DNA of 64,000 nt from Salinibacterium sp. PAMC 21357 (GTDB lineage: Bacteria; Actinomycetota; Actinomycetes; Actinomycetales; Microbacteriaceae), in the NCBI RefSeq assembly GCF_000247645.1, contig NZ_AHWA01000005.1, positions 310,001 through 374,000 on the forward strand, given 5' to 3'. The notes under the pieces are model-generated. The model made no database searches. It was not told the origin of the DNA and was given only the letters and a program-made list of their open reading frames with translations. The translations under genes and the position numbers were made by a program. Position 1 is the stretch's first letter, and each line of letters opens with the position of its first letter. Positions 16,132 through 25,404 of this stretch are shown here, in pieces.

Positions 16132-17460
16132 CTACGGAGTGAGGCGGGTTGGTCCGCGGAACAGGTACGTGGCTTCACGCAGGTTCGGCAGGCCGAGCAT
16201 CAGCATCAGCACGCGGCCAAGGCCCATGCCGAAGCCACCGTGCGACGGCACTCCGTAACGGAAGAAGTCGAGATAGAAGTCGAGCTCGGCTGGATCAATT
16301 CCCTTGTCGCGAATCTGCGCCTCCAACACGTCAACGCGGTGCTCGCGCTGAGCGCCAGTGGAGATCTCGACGCCGTTGTAGACGAGGTCGTAGCTGTTCG
16401 TGAGGCCCGCATCATCCGCGTGACGCATGTGGTAAAACGGACGGATGCTCGCGGCGTAGTCAGTCAAGAACACGAAGTCGTGGTCGAAAGTTTCTTTCAC
16501 GTAGGCGGCGATCTGGCGCTCACCCTCCGGGTCCATGTCAGCATCGGCGCGCGGCACCGTGTAGCCGCGGTCGCTGACGATCTGCTTAGCCTCGGCAAGC
16601 GGGATGCGGGGGAACGGCGTGGTCGGAACGGTCAACTCAATGCCGAACAACTTCTCGATCTCTTCGCCGTGCTTGTCTTTGACAGCTTGGAAGCCAACGA
16701 CCATGAGTTCTTCGTGCATCTTCATGACGTCTTCGTGGCTGTCGATCCAGCTGATCTCGTTGTCAACCATCGTGAACTCGGTGGCGTGACGTGACGTGAA
16801 GCTGGGGTCGGCACGGAAGCTGGGGGCAATCTCGAAGATCTTGCCGAAGCCGGCAGCCTGAGCCATCTGCTTGAAGAACTGCGGGCTCTGCGCGAGGTAG
16901 GCCTTGGTGTCGAAGTATTCAACCTCGAACAGTTCAGCCTTCGACTCGCTGGCACTCGCCATGAGCTTGGGGGTGTGAACCTCAATGAAGTCGTTCTCGA
17001 CCCAGTAGGTGCGCCACGCGTGCTCAAGCGTGGTCTGGATGCGGAAAATGAGGCTGTTGCGCGGAACGCGAAGGTCAAGGAAGCGCCAGTCCATGCGCTT
17101 GTCGACGCTGGAGTCTTCAGCAATGGGAGTCTCGGCGATCGCTTCGCCGGCAAGCTCGAGCCCATCGAGCTTGATCTCAACGCCGCCGAGCTTGACGCGC
17201 TCATCGTGCTTCAACTCACCGGTTGCGGTGAGGAAGGTGCCCTGGGCAAGCCCAGAGATGATGTCGGCGAGAGCATCCTCAGCCGGTGTTCCGTCTTCGT
17301 TAAATGAGCGGGGGTGAACAAGCTGCACCGCACCCGACTCATCGCGCAGCACAACAAACTGCACCTTCTTTTGATCTCGGACCTTGTCGACCCAACCCGA
17401 AACGGAGGTTGCTCCATCGCTCGCGGCGGCCAAGTTCTTAATAAGGGTGCGTGTAGTCAC
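16132..17460 (-). CDS. aspS: aspartyl-tRNA synthetase, archaeal/eukaryotic type, likely non-discriminating
   Basis: A class II synthetase of 442 residues. The N-terminal OB fold (about 5-105) has VSGWVDKVRDQKKVQFVVLRDESG. Motif 2 is at about FRADPSFTSRHATEFTMVDNE, and motif 3 is GGFGMGLGRVLMLMLGLPNLREA. The protein lacks the ~140-residue GAD insertion of normal bacterial AspRS (about 590 residues), so it is the archaeal-like type. Such enzymes often also charge tRNA-Asn with Asp, which GatCAB then amidates. GTG 17460 gives the natural N-terminus. It diverges from the phosphatase gene at 17528. Confidence 0.92.
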   Translation of the reverse strand: MTTRTLIKNLAAASDGATSVSGWVDKVRDQKKVQFVVLRDESGAVQLVHPRSFNEDGTPAEDALADIISGLAQGTFLTATGELKHDERVKLGGVEIKLDGLELAGEAIAETPIAEDSSVDKRMDWRFLDLRVPRNSLIFRIQTTLEHAWRTYWVENDFIEVHTPKLMASASESKAELFEVEYFDTKAYLAQSPQFFKQMAQAAGFGKIFEIAPSFRADPSFTSRHATEFTMVDNEISWIDSHEDVMKMHEELMVVGFQAVKDKHGEEIEKLFGIELTVPTTPFPRIPLAEAKQIVSDRGYTVPRADADMDPEGERQIAAYVKETFDHDFVFLTDYAASIRPFYHMRHADDAGLTNSYDLVYNGVEISTGAQREHRVDVLEAQIRDKGIDPAELDFYLDFFRYGVPSHGGFGMGLGRVLMLMLGLPNLREATYLFRGPTRLTP

Positions 17461-17527
17461 AGCGCCGAGTTTACAAGGCATCCCGGCGGAGAAAGTGCGT
17501 CAAGGCACTCGACGTAGACTGAGAGGC

Positions 17528-18163
17528 GTGCCAGCAGACCTCATCCATCTTGTCCGCCATGGTGAAGTGCACAATCCAGACCGCATTCTTTATGGCCGAC
17601 TGCCGGGTTATCACCTCAGTGAACTCGGCCACAGAATGGCAGACCTTGCCGCCGCAAGCCTTGCCGATCGGCCCCTCACCGCGCTCTACGCGAGCCCGCT
17701 GCAGCGCGCCCAAGAGTCAGCGCAACCCTGGGTCGATCGCTACAAGCTCCCCATCACGACCGAAGATCGCCTCGTAGAGCCCTACAACTGGTTTGAGGGC
17801 GGTCGTTTTCAATTTCCCCAAGTGCTGCGCAACCCGAGGGCTTGGCCGCAACTGATCAACCCGCTCAAGCCGAGCTGGGGCGAAGCCTACGTCAGCGTTG
17901 AAGCGCGGATGCTCGCCGCCGTCGATGCGGCGTGGTCTGCGGCTGAGGGTGGCGAAGTAGTGATGGTGAGCCACCAGATGCCGATCGTGATGGTCGCGCG
18001 TTCGGTCAAAAAGATGCGCCTCGCGCACGACCCCCGCAATCGTCGCTGCACCCTGTCGAGCATCACGACGTTGGCCCGCGAGGGTGACAGGTTCGTCGAG
18101 GTTGACTATCAGGAACCTGCGGGAGAATTGCTCGCAGCATCCATCGATCTAGGAGCAGTGTGA
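17528..18163 (+). CDS. histidine phosphatase family protein
   Basis: A 211-residue phosphoglycerate-mutase-like phosphatase. The catalytic RHGE is at 10-13, the second Arg is in YASPLQRAQES, and the second catalytic His is in VMVSHQMPIVMVAR. The substrate is not predictable. GTG 17528 places the RHG motif at the usual distance. It heads the cytochrome c maturation operon, with its stop overlapping the ResA start by four bases. It is often found there in Microbacteriaceae, perhaps only by operon conservation. Confidence 0.9.
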   Translation: MPADLIHLVRHGEVHNPDRILYGRLPGYHLSELGHRMADLAAASLADRPLTALYASPLQRAQESAQPWVDRYKLPITTEDRLVEPYNWFEGGRFQFPQVLRNPRAWPQLINPLKPSWGEAYVSVEARMLAAVDAAWSAAEGGEVVMVSHQMPIVMVARSVKKMRLAHDPRNRRCTLSSITTLAREGDRFVEVDYQEPAGELLAASIDLGAV

Positions 18164-18750
18164 ACCGCCGCCTCATCGCCGCCATTGTGGCGGTCTCTGC
18201 TCTTCTCACGGTTTCGTGCTCGAGCCCAAACGAGTCGTTGGCCGAGCAGTACGAGAACGGGTCCGAAGAGGGTTATATCTCGGGTGATGGTTCGACCGTC
18301 GAGATCCCCGCTTCTGAACGCGACGCACCCGTCAGCTACGAAGCCGTGCTCGATACCGGCGAACAAGTTTCAAGTAGTGACTTCGATGGTTCGGTGTACG
18401 TCGTGAACTTTTGGTACTCCAGTTGTCCGCCCTGCCGACTCGAAGCCCCCGATCTTGCCGAGTTGAGCGTTCAATTTGCTGACGTTCCGTTCCTGGGTGT
18501 GAATGTGTCTGACACCGCCGAGACGGCGCGAACCTTCGCCACCGCGTGGGGTGTGCCCTACGCGTCCGTCGTCGATGCGAAAACTGCAGGCGTTCAACTG
18601 GCGTTCGCCGGTTCCGTTCCCCCCAACGCGGTGCCAACCACCCTCGTGGTTGACCGCAATGGAAAAGTCGCCGCCCGTATTAGTGGCCTCATCCGTGATC
18701 CGAGCATCCTCGAAGCGATGATTGACTCTGTCGTCGCCGAGGGCCAGTAG
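18160..18750 (+). CDS. resA: TlpA/ResA-like thiol-disulfide lipoprotein
   Basis: A 196-residue exported reductase with lipobox LTVSC (Cys20) and a thioredoxin fold carrying CPPC at 89-92 (NFWYSSCPPCRLE). It contains the ResA-type segments GVNVSD and VPTTLVVDRNG. It keeps apocytochrome c CXXCH thiols reduced for heme attachment, taking electrons from CcdA, which is encoded next. The GTG start overlaps the phosphatase stop. Confidence 0.93.
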   Translation: MNRRLIAAIVAVSALLTVSCSSPNESLAEQYENGSEEGYISGDGSTVEIPASERDAPVSYEAVLDTGEQVSSSDFDGSVYVVNFWYSSCPPCRLEAPDLAELSVQFADVPFLGVNVSDTAETARTFATAWGVPYASVVDAKTAGVQLAFAGSVPPNAVPTTLVVDRNGKVAARISGLIRDPSILEAMIDSVVAEGQ

Positions 18751-19493
18751 TGTCGAGCCCGATCGGCGAGCTCGTTCTCGGTGGCAATCTTCTTGTTGTG
18801 ATTCCGATCGCGTTGCTCGCGGGTCTCGTGTCTTTCGCGTCTCCGTGCGTGCTGCCTCTCGTGCCGGGCTACCTCGGCTACATCGGCGGCTTTACGAGCG
18901 CCGAAGAGAAGGGCAGCACCAAGCGGCTCGTTCTGGGCGTTGGCCTGTTCATTCTGGGCTTCACTATCGTCTTCGTCGCGTTCACCGTGCTGTTCGGCAC
19001 TGCCGGCCTATTGTTGCGGCCGTGGCTTGATCTCATCACCCGAATCGCTGGCGCCCTCGTGATCGTCATGGGGCTTGTCTTTATCGGGCAAGTCACTTTT
19101 GCGCAGCGAACGATCCGACCGCAGTTCAAGGTTGCGACTGGTCTTGCTGGCGCACCGTTGCTGGGTATTGTGTTCGCGCTCGGCTGGACACCCTGCGTTG
19201 GCCCAACGCTCATTGCGGTTGGCAGCATGGTCTTGGATGGCGGCGACCCCGGGCGCGCAGCAATTGTCGGCATCGCCTACAGCCTCGGTCTCGGCATCCC
19301 GTTCCTGTTAGTGGCGCTTGGTTTGAACTGGGCAACCACGTCGGTCACCTGGATGCGTCGCCACATCCGCCTAATCAATCTGATTGGTGGCGGGCTACTC
19401 GTGCTGATCGGAGTACTCATGGTCACCGGCGTGTGGCGTGCAATCGTGACAAGTTTGGGGGCGGTGATCGGTGGCTTCGACACACTCCTCTGA
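18750..19493 (+). CDS. ccdA: cytochrome c biogenesis protein CcdA
   Basis: A 247-residue, six-helix membrane protein that carries electrons from cytoplasmic thioredoxin to ResA. Redox cysteines are C33 in FASPCVLPLVPGY and C149 in GWTPCVGPTL, the two invariant family motifs. GTG 18750 shares one base with the ResA stop (TAGTG). The 3' end overlaps the ResB start by 23 bases. Confidence 0.95.
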   Translation: MSSPIGELVLGGNLLVVIPIALLAGLVSFASPCVLPLVPGYLGYIGGFTSAEEKGSTKRLVLGVGLFILGFTIVFVAFTVLFGTAGLLLRPWLDLITRIAGALVIVMGLVFIGQVTFAQRTIRPQFKVATGLAGAPLLGIVFALGWTPCVGPTLIAVGSMVLDGGDPGRAAIVGIAYSLGLGIPFLLVALGLNWATTSVTWMRRHIRLINLIGGGLLVLIGVLMVTGVWRAIVTSLGAVIGGFDTLL

Positions 19494-21102
19494 TCCAGTG
19501 ACCGGTGGGGATGCTACGCGTCCCAGTGACCACATGGATGCTCCGGTTCCCCAGAGCAAAATTCAGCAGCCGCGGCTGGGCTTCGTGGGGTATGCGCGCT
19601 TCTTCTGGCGTCAGCTCACGAGCATGCGCACCGCGCTGTTCCTGCTGTTGCTGCTGGCTGTGGCAGCGATTCCCGGCTCCCTCGTGCCGCAGGTTAGTTC
19701 TGACCCCAACGGTGTTGTGGCGTACCACCGCAACTATCCCGACACCGCAGCGGTGCTCGATTTCTTCCAGGTCTTCACCACGTACACCTCGGTGTGGTTC
19801 TCGGCGATCTACCTGCTGCTGTTTATTTCGCTCATCGGTTGTGTCTTGCCCCGCACGAAGCATCACTTCGATGCGCTTCGTGCTCGCCCCCCGAAGACTC
19901 CGGCACGGCTTTCGCGCCTCGAAGGCTTCACGACTCGCACTACTGAGGCAGACGCTGCCACTGCGGTTGACGGCGCTCGACGCTTGCTGCGCTCGCAGCG
20001 TTACCGCACCGAGCTGTATGGCGATTCGGTCAGTGCTGAGCGTGGCTATTTGCGAGAAACCGGCAACCTCGTCTTCCACTCGGCTCTCGTGGGTGTTCTT
20101 TTGGCCGTCGGCCTCGGTGGTGGATTCGGCTACACCGGGCAGCGCGTCGTCGTTGAGGGGTATGCGTTCAGCAACTCGCTCGCCAGCTATGACTCGTTCA
20201 ACCCTGGTCGGTTCTTTGCCGATACCGCGCTCGAGCCATTCACTATTGCGCTTGACTCGTTCGTGCCGGTGTATGAACAGTCGAACAAGGATGCCATTGG
20301 GCAGGCCATTGACTACACCGCGAATGTGACAACGACCATGCGTGGTGAGGCCTCACAGTCTGCTCGAGTGAAGGTCAATGAGCCGCTGAGCCTTGGCGGC
20401 ACCAACGTTTACCTGTTGGGAAATGGCTATGCGCCGGTGCTCACGGTTCGAGACGCTGACGAAGCCGTCATCTGGTCGCAGCCAACAGCCTGTCTGCCTT
20501 TTGACTCCAACTTGGGCAGTACGTGCGTGATTAAGATTCCGGACGGCTTAGAGCAGCAGATTGGCATGCTCGGCTTTCTTTACCCCACCACTAATGCGCT
20601 CAGCACTGGCGCGTTGGTTTCGGTGTATCCCGACCTCATCGCTCCGACGCTCACGCTGGAGGTGTATGAGGGCGATCTCGGCCTCGACAACGGTCAAGGC
20701 ACCAATGCCTACGCGCTCAACACAGACTCGCTTGAGCAGATCGCCGGTCGTACTTCTGAGGCCGACACCATTCGCTTAACTCCGGGGGATCGGGCAGAGC
20801 TGCCTAATGGTCTCGGCAGCGTCGAGTTGGCGAGCATCCCACGCTTCGTCTCGCTTGATGTGCACCATGATCCGTCGCAGGGCCCCGTGCTGCTGTTCGC
20901 GATTCTGGTGATTGCTGGCCTCGTGACAAGCCTGTTTGTGCCACGACGACGGATGTGGGTCGCAGCATCGACAGACAAGACAGGCACGACAACGATCGAG
21001 TACGCGGCGCTGGCACGTGGTGACGACCCGAACCTCGAAGCGGCAGTCGCCGAGTTCGCGGATAAACATTCCCAGCAACTGAGCGTTAGGGTGGATTCGT
21101 GA
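19471..21102 (+). CDS. resB: cytochrome c biogenesis protein ResB
   Basis: A 543-residue System II cytochrome c synthase subunit. A cytoplasmic start of about 45 residues leads to helices at about 52-72, 105-125 and 192-215, a large extracytoplasmic domain, and a last helix near 473-495 followed by the characteristic motif FVPRRRMWV. The N-terminal segment FWRQLTSMRTALFLLLLLAV is typical. Together with CcsB it exports heme and attaches it to apocytochromes. GTG 19471 overlaps ccdA. Confidence 0.94.
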   Translation: MASTHSSDPVTGGDATRPSDHMDAPVPQSKIQQPRLGFVGYARFFWRQLTSMRTALFLLLLLAVAAIPGSLVPQVSSDPNGVVAYHRNYPDTAAVLDFFQVFTTYTSVWFSAIYLLLFISLIGCVLPRTKHHFDALRARPPKTPARLSRLEGFTTRTTEADAATAVDGARRLLRSQRYRTELYGDSVSAERGYLRETGNLVFHSALVGVLLAVGLGGGFGYTGQRVVVEGYAFSNSLASYDSFNPGRFFADTALEPFTIALDSFVPVYEQSNKDAIGQAIDYTANVTTTMRGEASQSARVKVNEPLSLGGTNVYLLGNGYAPVLTVRDADEAVIWSQPTACLPFDSNLGSTCVIKIPDGLEQQIGMLGFLYPTTNALSTGALVSVYPDLIAPTLTLEVYEGDLGLDNGQGTNAYALNTDSLEQIAGRTSEADTIRLTPGDRAELPNGLGSVELASIPRFVSLDVHHDPSQGPVLLFAILVIAGLVTSLFVPRRRMWVAASTDKTGTTTIEYAALARGDDPNLEAAVAEFADKHSQQLSVRVDS

Positions 21103-22121
21103 CTGAGACCTTTGTGTCGTTTTCCTTAATCGCTGTCTATTCAGCGATGGCGATTTATACGTTGGCGTTCGTGATGTTCGCCGTCGATGTGGCGCGCCGT
21201 TCTGCCGAATCGAGTGATGCCTCCGCGGCTGCCGCGACCGGGCTGACTTCGGCTTCGACCAGCCGTGTTGGTGTGATGGCTGCCGCTGCGGGTTCGTCCG
21301 CTGTCGGCACAGCAACCAGCACGCTGACGAGCGACAATGCGCCGCGTTCGGGCGCAGAAGCTGCTCGCCCCGCCTCGCCCAAGTACTTGCGCCTCGCGAT
21401 GGCGCTCACTGTGATCGCTTGGGTGCTGCACGTCGGCGCTGTGGTGTTCCGTGGCGTTGCCGCTAATCGGGTGCCGTGGGCCAACATGTTTGAGTTCACG
21501 CTCACCGCCACCGCGCTCATTGTCGGTGTGTTCCTGCTGGTTCAGTTCTGGCAAGACCTCCGCTTCTTGGGTTCGTTCATCACCGGTTTCTCGCTGATCG
21601 CCTTGGGCGTTGGCACATCAAGCTTTTATGTGGATGTTGTGCCGCTGCCGCCAGCGCTGCAATCAGCCTGGTTGGTCATCCATGTCTTCGTTGCCAGCTT
21701 GAGCACTGGCGTCTTCGCGCTAGCGGCTGGGCTCTCGATCGTGCAGCTCATGCAGTCGCGTCGTGAATCAGGCAAGGCCCTCAAGCTGCGCTTTCTCGAC
21801 ACTCTGCCTGCCGCAGATCGCCTCGAAACTTTGGCGTACCGCCTCACCGTCGTTGGCTTCGTCATGTGGACCTTCACTCTCATCGCTGGTGCAGTGTGGG
21901 CCGAGCGGGCTTGGGGTCGTTATTGGGGCTGGGACACCAAGGAGGTCTGGACTTTCATCATCTGGACCATCTATGCCGGTTACATTCACGCGCGGGCAAC
22001 TCGTGGCTGGCGTGGCTCACGATCCGCCTGGTTAGCCATTGTTGGGTTCGCTGCGATCGTCTTCAACTTCACGATCGTCAACCTCTTCTTCAAGGGACTA
22101 CACGCCTACTCAGGCCTGTAA
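21099..22121 (+). CDS. ccsB: cytochrome c biogenesis protein CcsB/CcsA (ResC)
   Basis: A 340-residue heme-handling membrane protein with the tryptophan-rich WGWDTKEVWTFIIW motif (about 282-295), which contacts heme at the outer face, and flanking His residues. About eight helices are visible. The Ala/Ser/Thr-rich loop at about 33-85 is longer than in many homologues. GTG 21099 overlaps the ResB stop by four bases. It closes the resA-ccdA-resB-ccsB operon. Confidence 0.95.
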   Translation: MTETFVSFSLIAVYSAMAIYTLAFVMFAVDVARRSAESSDASAAAATGLTSASTSRVGVMAAAAGSSAVGTATSTLTSDNAPRSGAEAARPASPKYLRLAMALTVIAWVLHVGAVVFRGVAANRVPWANMFEFTLTATALIVGVFLLVQFWQDLRFLGSFITGFSLIALGVGTSSFYVDVVPLPPALQSAWLVIHVFVASLSTGVFALAAGLSIVQLMQSRRESGKALKLRFLDTLPAADRLETLAYRLTVVGFVMWTFTLIAGAVWAERAWGRYWGWDTKEVWTFIIWTIYAGYIHARATRGWRGSRSAWLAIVGFAAIVFNFTIVNLFFKGLHAYSGL

Positions 22122-22166
22122 GCACGCACGCTGGGTGCGGTCGATCGCCGCGGTCGTTCGCTGGAT

Positions 22167-22796
22167 TTAGCCGGCCGGAGTCAGCTGAATCGGAACTCGC
22201 GGGCTGCTCTCGCCAGTAGCGAATTGCAGAACGGGCCCGTCGGCGGTGCACTCATACGGTGCTGAGTTGATGGGGGCGCTCGACATGAACGCGCCGAACA
22301 GGTCCGTGCCATCGATCGTGACCCCAGACACCGTGACCGAGACGGCAACGGCGCTCACATCATGCGACGTGGTGATCTCAGTGTCGTTGGCGGTGTAATC
22401 GCCGGTGACACCGCCCGTGATGCTGCCGACGCCATCCGCCCCAGCGACGGTCAAGAGAATCGAGAAATCGGGGGTGTAGGCGTAGGTGGACTCAGTAAAC
22501 GTTAGTCCGGTGCCGCCATCGACCGTGATGTTGACGCCCTCACTTGAGGTGCTCACGGCTGAGTAAAACGCCTGCATCTGATCTTGAGCGATGTACCAGT
22601 CACCGATCAGACACTCTGGTCCTGTCTCGGGCTGTTCTGCCTCCGGCAGCGCTGCTTCTGCTTCCGCCTCAGCGACCGGTGTCTCGGTGGCGGGTTCCGG
22701 AGTGGAGCAGGCTGTCAGCGCGCCCAATCCCACCAGGCTCAGCGCCAGCAGGCGCACGGGCAAACGAGCGGGAACCCGACACGACACAACAGTCAT
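22167..22796 (-). CDS. secreted lipoprotein, unknown function
   Basis: A 209-residue protein with a long basic signal peptide ending in lipobox LTAC, then a Glu/Ala/Pro-rich linker of about 35 residues and a beta-rich domain (about 65-190) beginning ECLIGDWYIAQDQM. The CLIGDW start and alternating Thr/Val strands resemble lipocalin-like or GDW-type actinobacterial lipoproteins. Cys residues in this domain may pair. ATG 22796 has GAGGAG eight bases upstream. No operon partner. Confidence 0.75.
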   Translation of the reverse strand: MTVVSCRVPARLPVRLLALSLVGLGALTACSTPEPATETPVAEAEAEAALPEAEQPETGPECLIGDWYIAQDQMQAFYSAVSTSSEGVNITVDGGTGLTFTESTYAYTPDFSILLTVAGADGVGSITGGVTGDYTANDTEITTSHDVSAVAVSVTVSGVTIDGTDLFGAFMSSAPINSAPYECTADGPVLQFATGESSPRVPIQLTPAG

Positions 22797-22850
22797 TTTC
22801 ACTCCTCGGCAAGCGGTCAACAGTGCCCAGCATAGTGAGCACACCGATCG

Positions 22851-23840
22851 CTACAGTGAGTAGTTTTTACCTAATTCGTGGCAGCGTTCGAGGCGAGAAA
22901 GCCACCACTGAGTGCGCTCCGGATTTGCCGCCCACCGGGTAAGGAGAGCCTCGTCAGCATCCACTCGCCGCACCTCGATGCGCCCACCGCGGGCCCGCAG
23001 GGGAGAAGCGGTGACATCGGCAGCGAGCAGCGACGCCGTCCCCAGCCCGCAGTCATAGTCGAGCGGGTCGATCGCCGCGGCCAAATGCGCACCCATTGCG
23101 AGCCCCACCGACGTCTCAAGGGCGCTGGAGACCACAACGGGCAGCTGTGCCTCGGCGACGATGCTCAAAGCCCGAGAGATGCCACCCAACGGTTGTGCCT
23201 TGATGACCAGCAAGTCTGCGGCGCCCGACCGAGCAACCGCCAGAGGATCTGCTGCCTTGCGTACACTCTCGTCGGCGGCAACCGGGATATCCATGTACGC
23301 GATTCGGCCCCGCAGTTCGCCCAACTCCTCCACCGAGGCGCAGAGCTGTTCCACATATTCGAGGTCGAACTCAGCGAGAGCATGAACGGCACGCTCTGCC
23401 TCATCGACCGTCCACGCGCCATTCGCATCAATGCGGATGCGACCGGCCGGCCCCATGACGCGACGCACCTCAGCAACGCGCGCAACATCATCCGCGAGCG
23501 TATCGCCTGGCTCGCCGACCTTGACCTTGGCGGTGCGGCAGCCATCGAAGCGCTCGAGCACGGCTTCGACAAACTCGGCGGCAACCGCCGGTACGGTCGC
23601 GTTCACGAAAACGTGGTCGCGCACCAGCGGGGGAGTCTCGGTGAAGGCATAGTCGATCGCGGCCATCAGCCACACGGTCGCCTCAGCATCGTCGTACTCG
23701 ACGAAAGGAGAGAACTCGCTCCAGCCTTGAGGGCCGCGAAAGAGCAAAGCCTCACGCTGATCGATGCCCCGAAAACGGGATGTCATGGGAAGGGACACCA
23801 CATGAGCGGTGTCGAGAATTTCGTTCACTGAAGGGAACAT
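22851..23840 (-). CDS. menC: o-succinylbenzoate synthase
   Basis: An enolase-superfamily enzyme of 329 residues that dehydrates SHCHC to o-succinylbenzoate in menaquinone synthesis. Visible active-site elements are KVKVG (catalytic Lys), RIDANGAW (first metal Asp), VEQLC (metal Glu), ADES (metal Asp/Glu) and LVIKAQPLGG (second Lys). This matches the actinobacterial MenC branch. It is transcribed away from the other men genes, 42 bases from a divergent membrane protein gene. Confidence 0.93.
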   Translation of the reverse strand: MFPSVNEILDTAHVVSLPMTSRFRGIDQREALLFRGPQGWSEFSPFVEYDDAEATVWLMAAIDYAFTETPPLVRDHVFVNATVPAVAAEFVEAVLERFDGCRTAKVKVGEPGDTLADDVARVAEVRRVMGPAGRIRIDANGAWTVDEAERAVHALAEFDLEYVEQLCASVEELGELRGRIAYMDIPVAADESVRKAADPLAVARSGAADLLVIKAQPLGGISRALSIVAEAQLPVVVSSALETSVGLAMGAHLAAAIDPLDYDCGLGTASLLAADVTASPLRARGGRIEVRRVDADEALLTRWAANPERTQWWLSRLERCHELGKNYSL

Positions 23841-23882
23841 GTTCCTAGTCTGGCAAGTTCCACCGTCAGTTAGGGTTATTGC

Positions 23883-24317
23883 GTGACTAATCCGGGGGAT
23901 ATTGATCGTATTGCGACGAAAGTTGTGCCGTACTACGTGGTGGGAGTCGTCGACGACGATCCCGAAATCTCGGCAGACGACCCCAATTTTAACGATGACG
24001 GCCCTGACGACGCTGCCCCCGACGGCTACCTTGCTCGCCGACCGCGCCCAACCTGGCTCGGCTATATCGCGGCATTGCTGGGCTTCGCGACCCTTGTACT
24101 GCTCATCGTGGCGATGCTCGTTGCTACCGGGGGAAACTTTGGCGCCGGCACCGCACTCAGCTACGCGACGATCATTGTTTCGATCTCGGCCATCATCACC
24201 GCCGTCATCTGTCTGGTTCTCGGCTACCAGCGTCGGTGGGCGGCATTCGGGCTCGCGCTCGCCATCCTTGCCAACCCGATTGGCCTCGTGACAGTGTTTC
24301 GCTACTTTGGTGGCTAA
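23883..24317 (+). CDS. small membrane protein with acidic N-terminus
   Basis: A 144-residue protein. An acidic cytoplasmic region (Asp-rich, about 20-48) precedes three hydrophobic helices (about 58-80, 90-112 and 118-140). It sits between menC and menB in a position where actinobacteria often carry an uncharacterised membrane protein. The GTG start at 23883 is the first in frame. No motif suggests function. Confidence 0.65.
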   Translation: MTNPGDIDRIATKVVPYYVVGVVDDDPEISADDPNFNDDGPDDAAPDGYLARRPRPTWLGYIAALLGFATLVLLIVAMLVATGGNFGAGTALSYATIIVSISAIITAVICLVLGYQRRWAAFGLALAILANPIGLVTVFRYFGG

Positions 24318-24402
24318 CTAACGCGTGTTCACCGCTGGCGAAAGCTGAGCATCCACGGTCCGGCATGCCGCCGCTGCGCAAGCCGGTAGCTAGGGTGGAG
24401 CC

Positions 24403-25386
24403 ATGGCGCTGGTTTCAGAAATCTTTGACGAAAAATTGTGGCGATCAGTCGCCGGGTTCGATGACCTTACGGACATCACCTACCACCACGATGTGACGGG
24501 CACGATAGCGCGCATCGCCTTCGATCGCCCCGAAGTGCGCAACGCCTTTCGCCCGCACACCGTCGACGAGCTCTACCAAACCTTGGATGATGTTCGCCAG
24601 AATCCCCGCATCGGCGTCGTGCTGCTTACCGGCAACGGACCGAGCGAAAAAGATGGCGGCTGGGCGTTCTGCTCCGGCGGCGACCAGCGCATCCGCGGGC
24701 GTGCTGGCTACGAGTACGAAGGTCAAGAGGGTGCCACGAACCCCACAGCGGCCGGTGCCGCCGCTGCAGCCGGCGACGCGGCACTAACCGAGGCCGAAGC
24801 TGCCGCCGCCGCCGGGAAGCGTCGTGCCGCCGCCGGGCGCCTCCACATTCTCGAAGTACAGCGCCTTATCCGCTTCATGCCCAAGGTCGTAATCGCCGTC
24901 GTTCCCGGCTGGGCAGCGGGCGGCGGGCACTCCCTTCACGTGGTCTGTGATCTCACCATTGCCAGCGCCGAACATGCCAGATTCAAGCAGACGGATGTCG
25001 ACGTCGGCTCGTTCGACGCCGGCTACGGCAGCGCCTATTTCGCCCGCCAAGTCGGCCAAAAGTTTGCCCGCGAAGTATTCTTCCTCGCTCGCGAGTACGA
25101 CGCCCAACGCGCCCTCGACGCCGGAGCGATCAACGCCGCCGTGCCGCACGCCGAGCTCGAAGCGACCGCCTACGACTGGGCTCAGACGATCATGACCAAG
25201 TCGCCAACGGCCATCCGCATGGTGAAATTTGCGCTCAATGCTGTTGACGACGGGCTCGTCGGTCAGCAAGTATTTGCTGGGGAAGCAACCCGGCTTGCCT
25301 ACGGCACTGATGAGGCCGTCGAAGGCCGCGACTCGTTCCTCGAGAAGCGCGCCCCCGACTGGTCACCATTTCCCTGGCAGTACTAA
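24403..25386 (+). CDS. menB: 1,4-dihydroxy-2-naphthoyl-CoA synthase
   Basis: A crotonase-fold enzyme of 327 residues that closes the naphthoate ring. Marks are RPEVRNAFRP, the oxyanion-hole segment FCSGGDQR, GWAAGGGHSLHVVCDLTIAS and TDVDVGSFDAGYGSAY. The C-terminal WSPFPW tail is the usual MenB ending. An Ala-rich stretch of about 40 residues (near 110-150) is inserted in the active-site loop, as in mycobacterial MenB. ATG 24403 follows a weak ribosome site. It heads the menB-menE-menA run. Confidence 0.96.
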   Translation: MALVSEIFDEKLWRSVAGFDDLTDITYHHDVTGTIARIAFDRPEVRNAFRPHTVDELYQTLDDVRQNPRIGVVLLTGNGPSEKDGGWAFCSGGDQRIRGRAGYEYEGQEGATNPTAAGAAAAAGDAALTEAEAAAAAGKRRAAAGRLHILEVQRLIRFMPKVVIAVVPGWAAGGGHSLHVVCDLTIASAEHARFKQTDVDVGSFDAGYGSAYFARQVGQKFAREVFFLAREYDAQRALDAGAINAAVPHAELEATAYDWAQTIMTKSPTAIRMVKFALNAVDDGLVGQQVFAGEATRLAYGTDEAVEGRDSFLEKRAPDWSPFPWQY

Positions 25387-25404
25387 CGCAACGGAGCATT
25401 AGCG

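Noticed and set aside
24700-24850. Ala-rich stretch in MenB as a foreign insertion
   Set aside because: A longer active-site loop here is normal for actinobacterial MenB.
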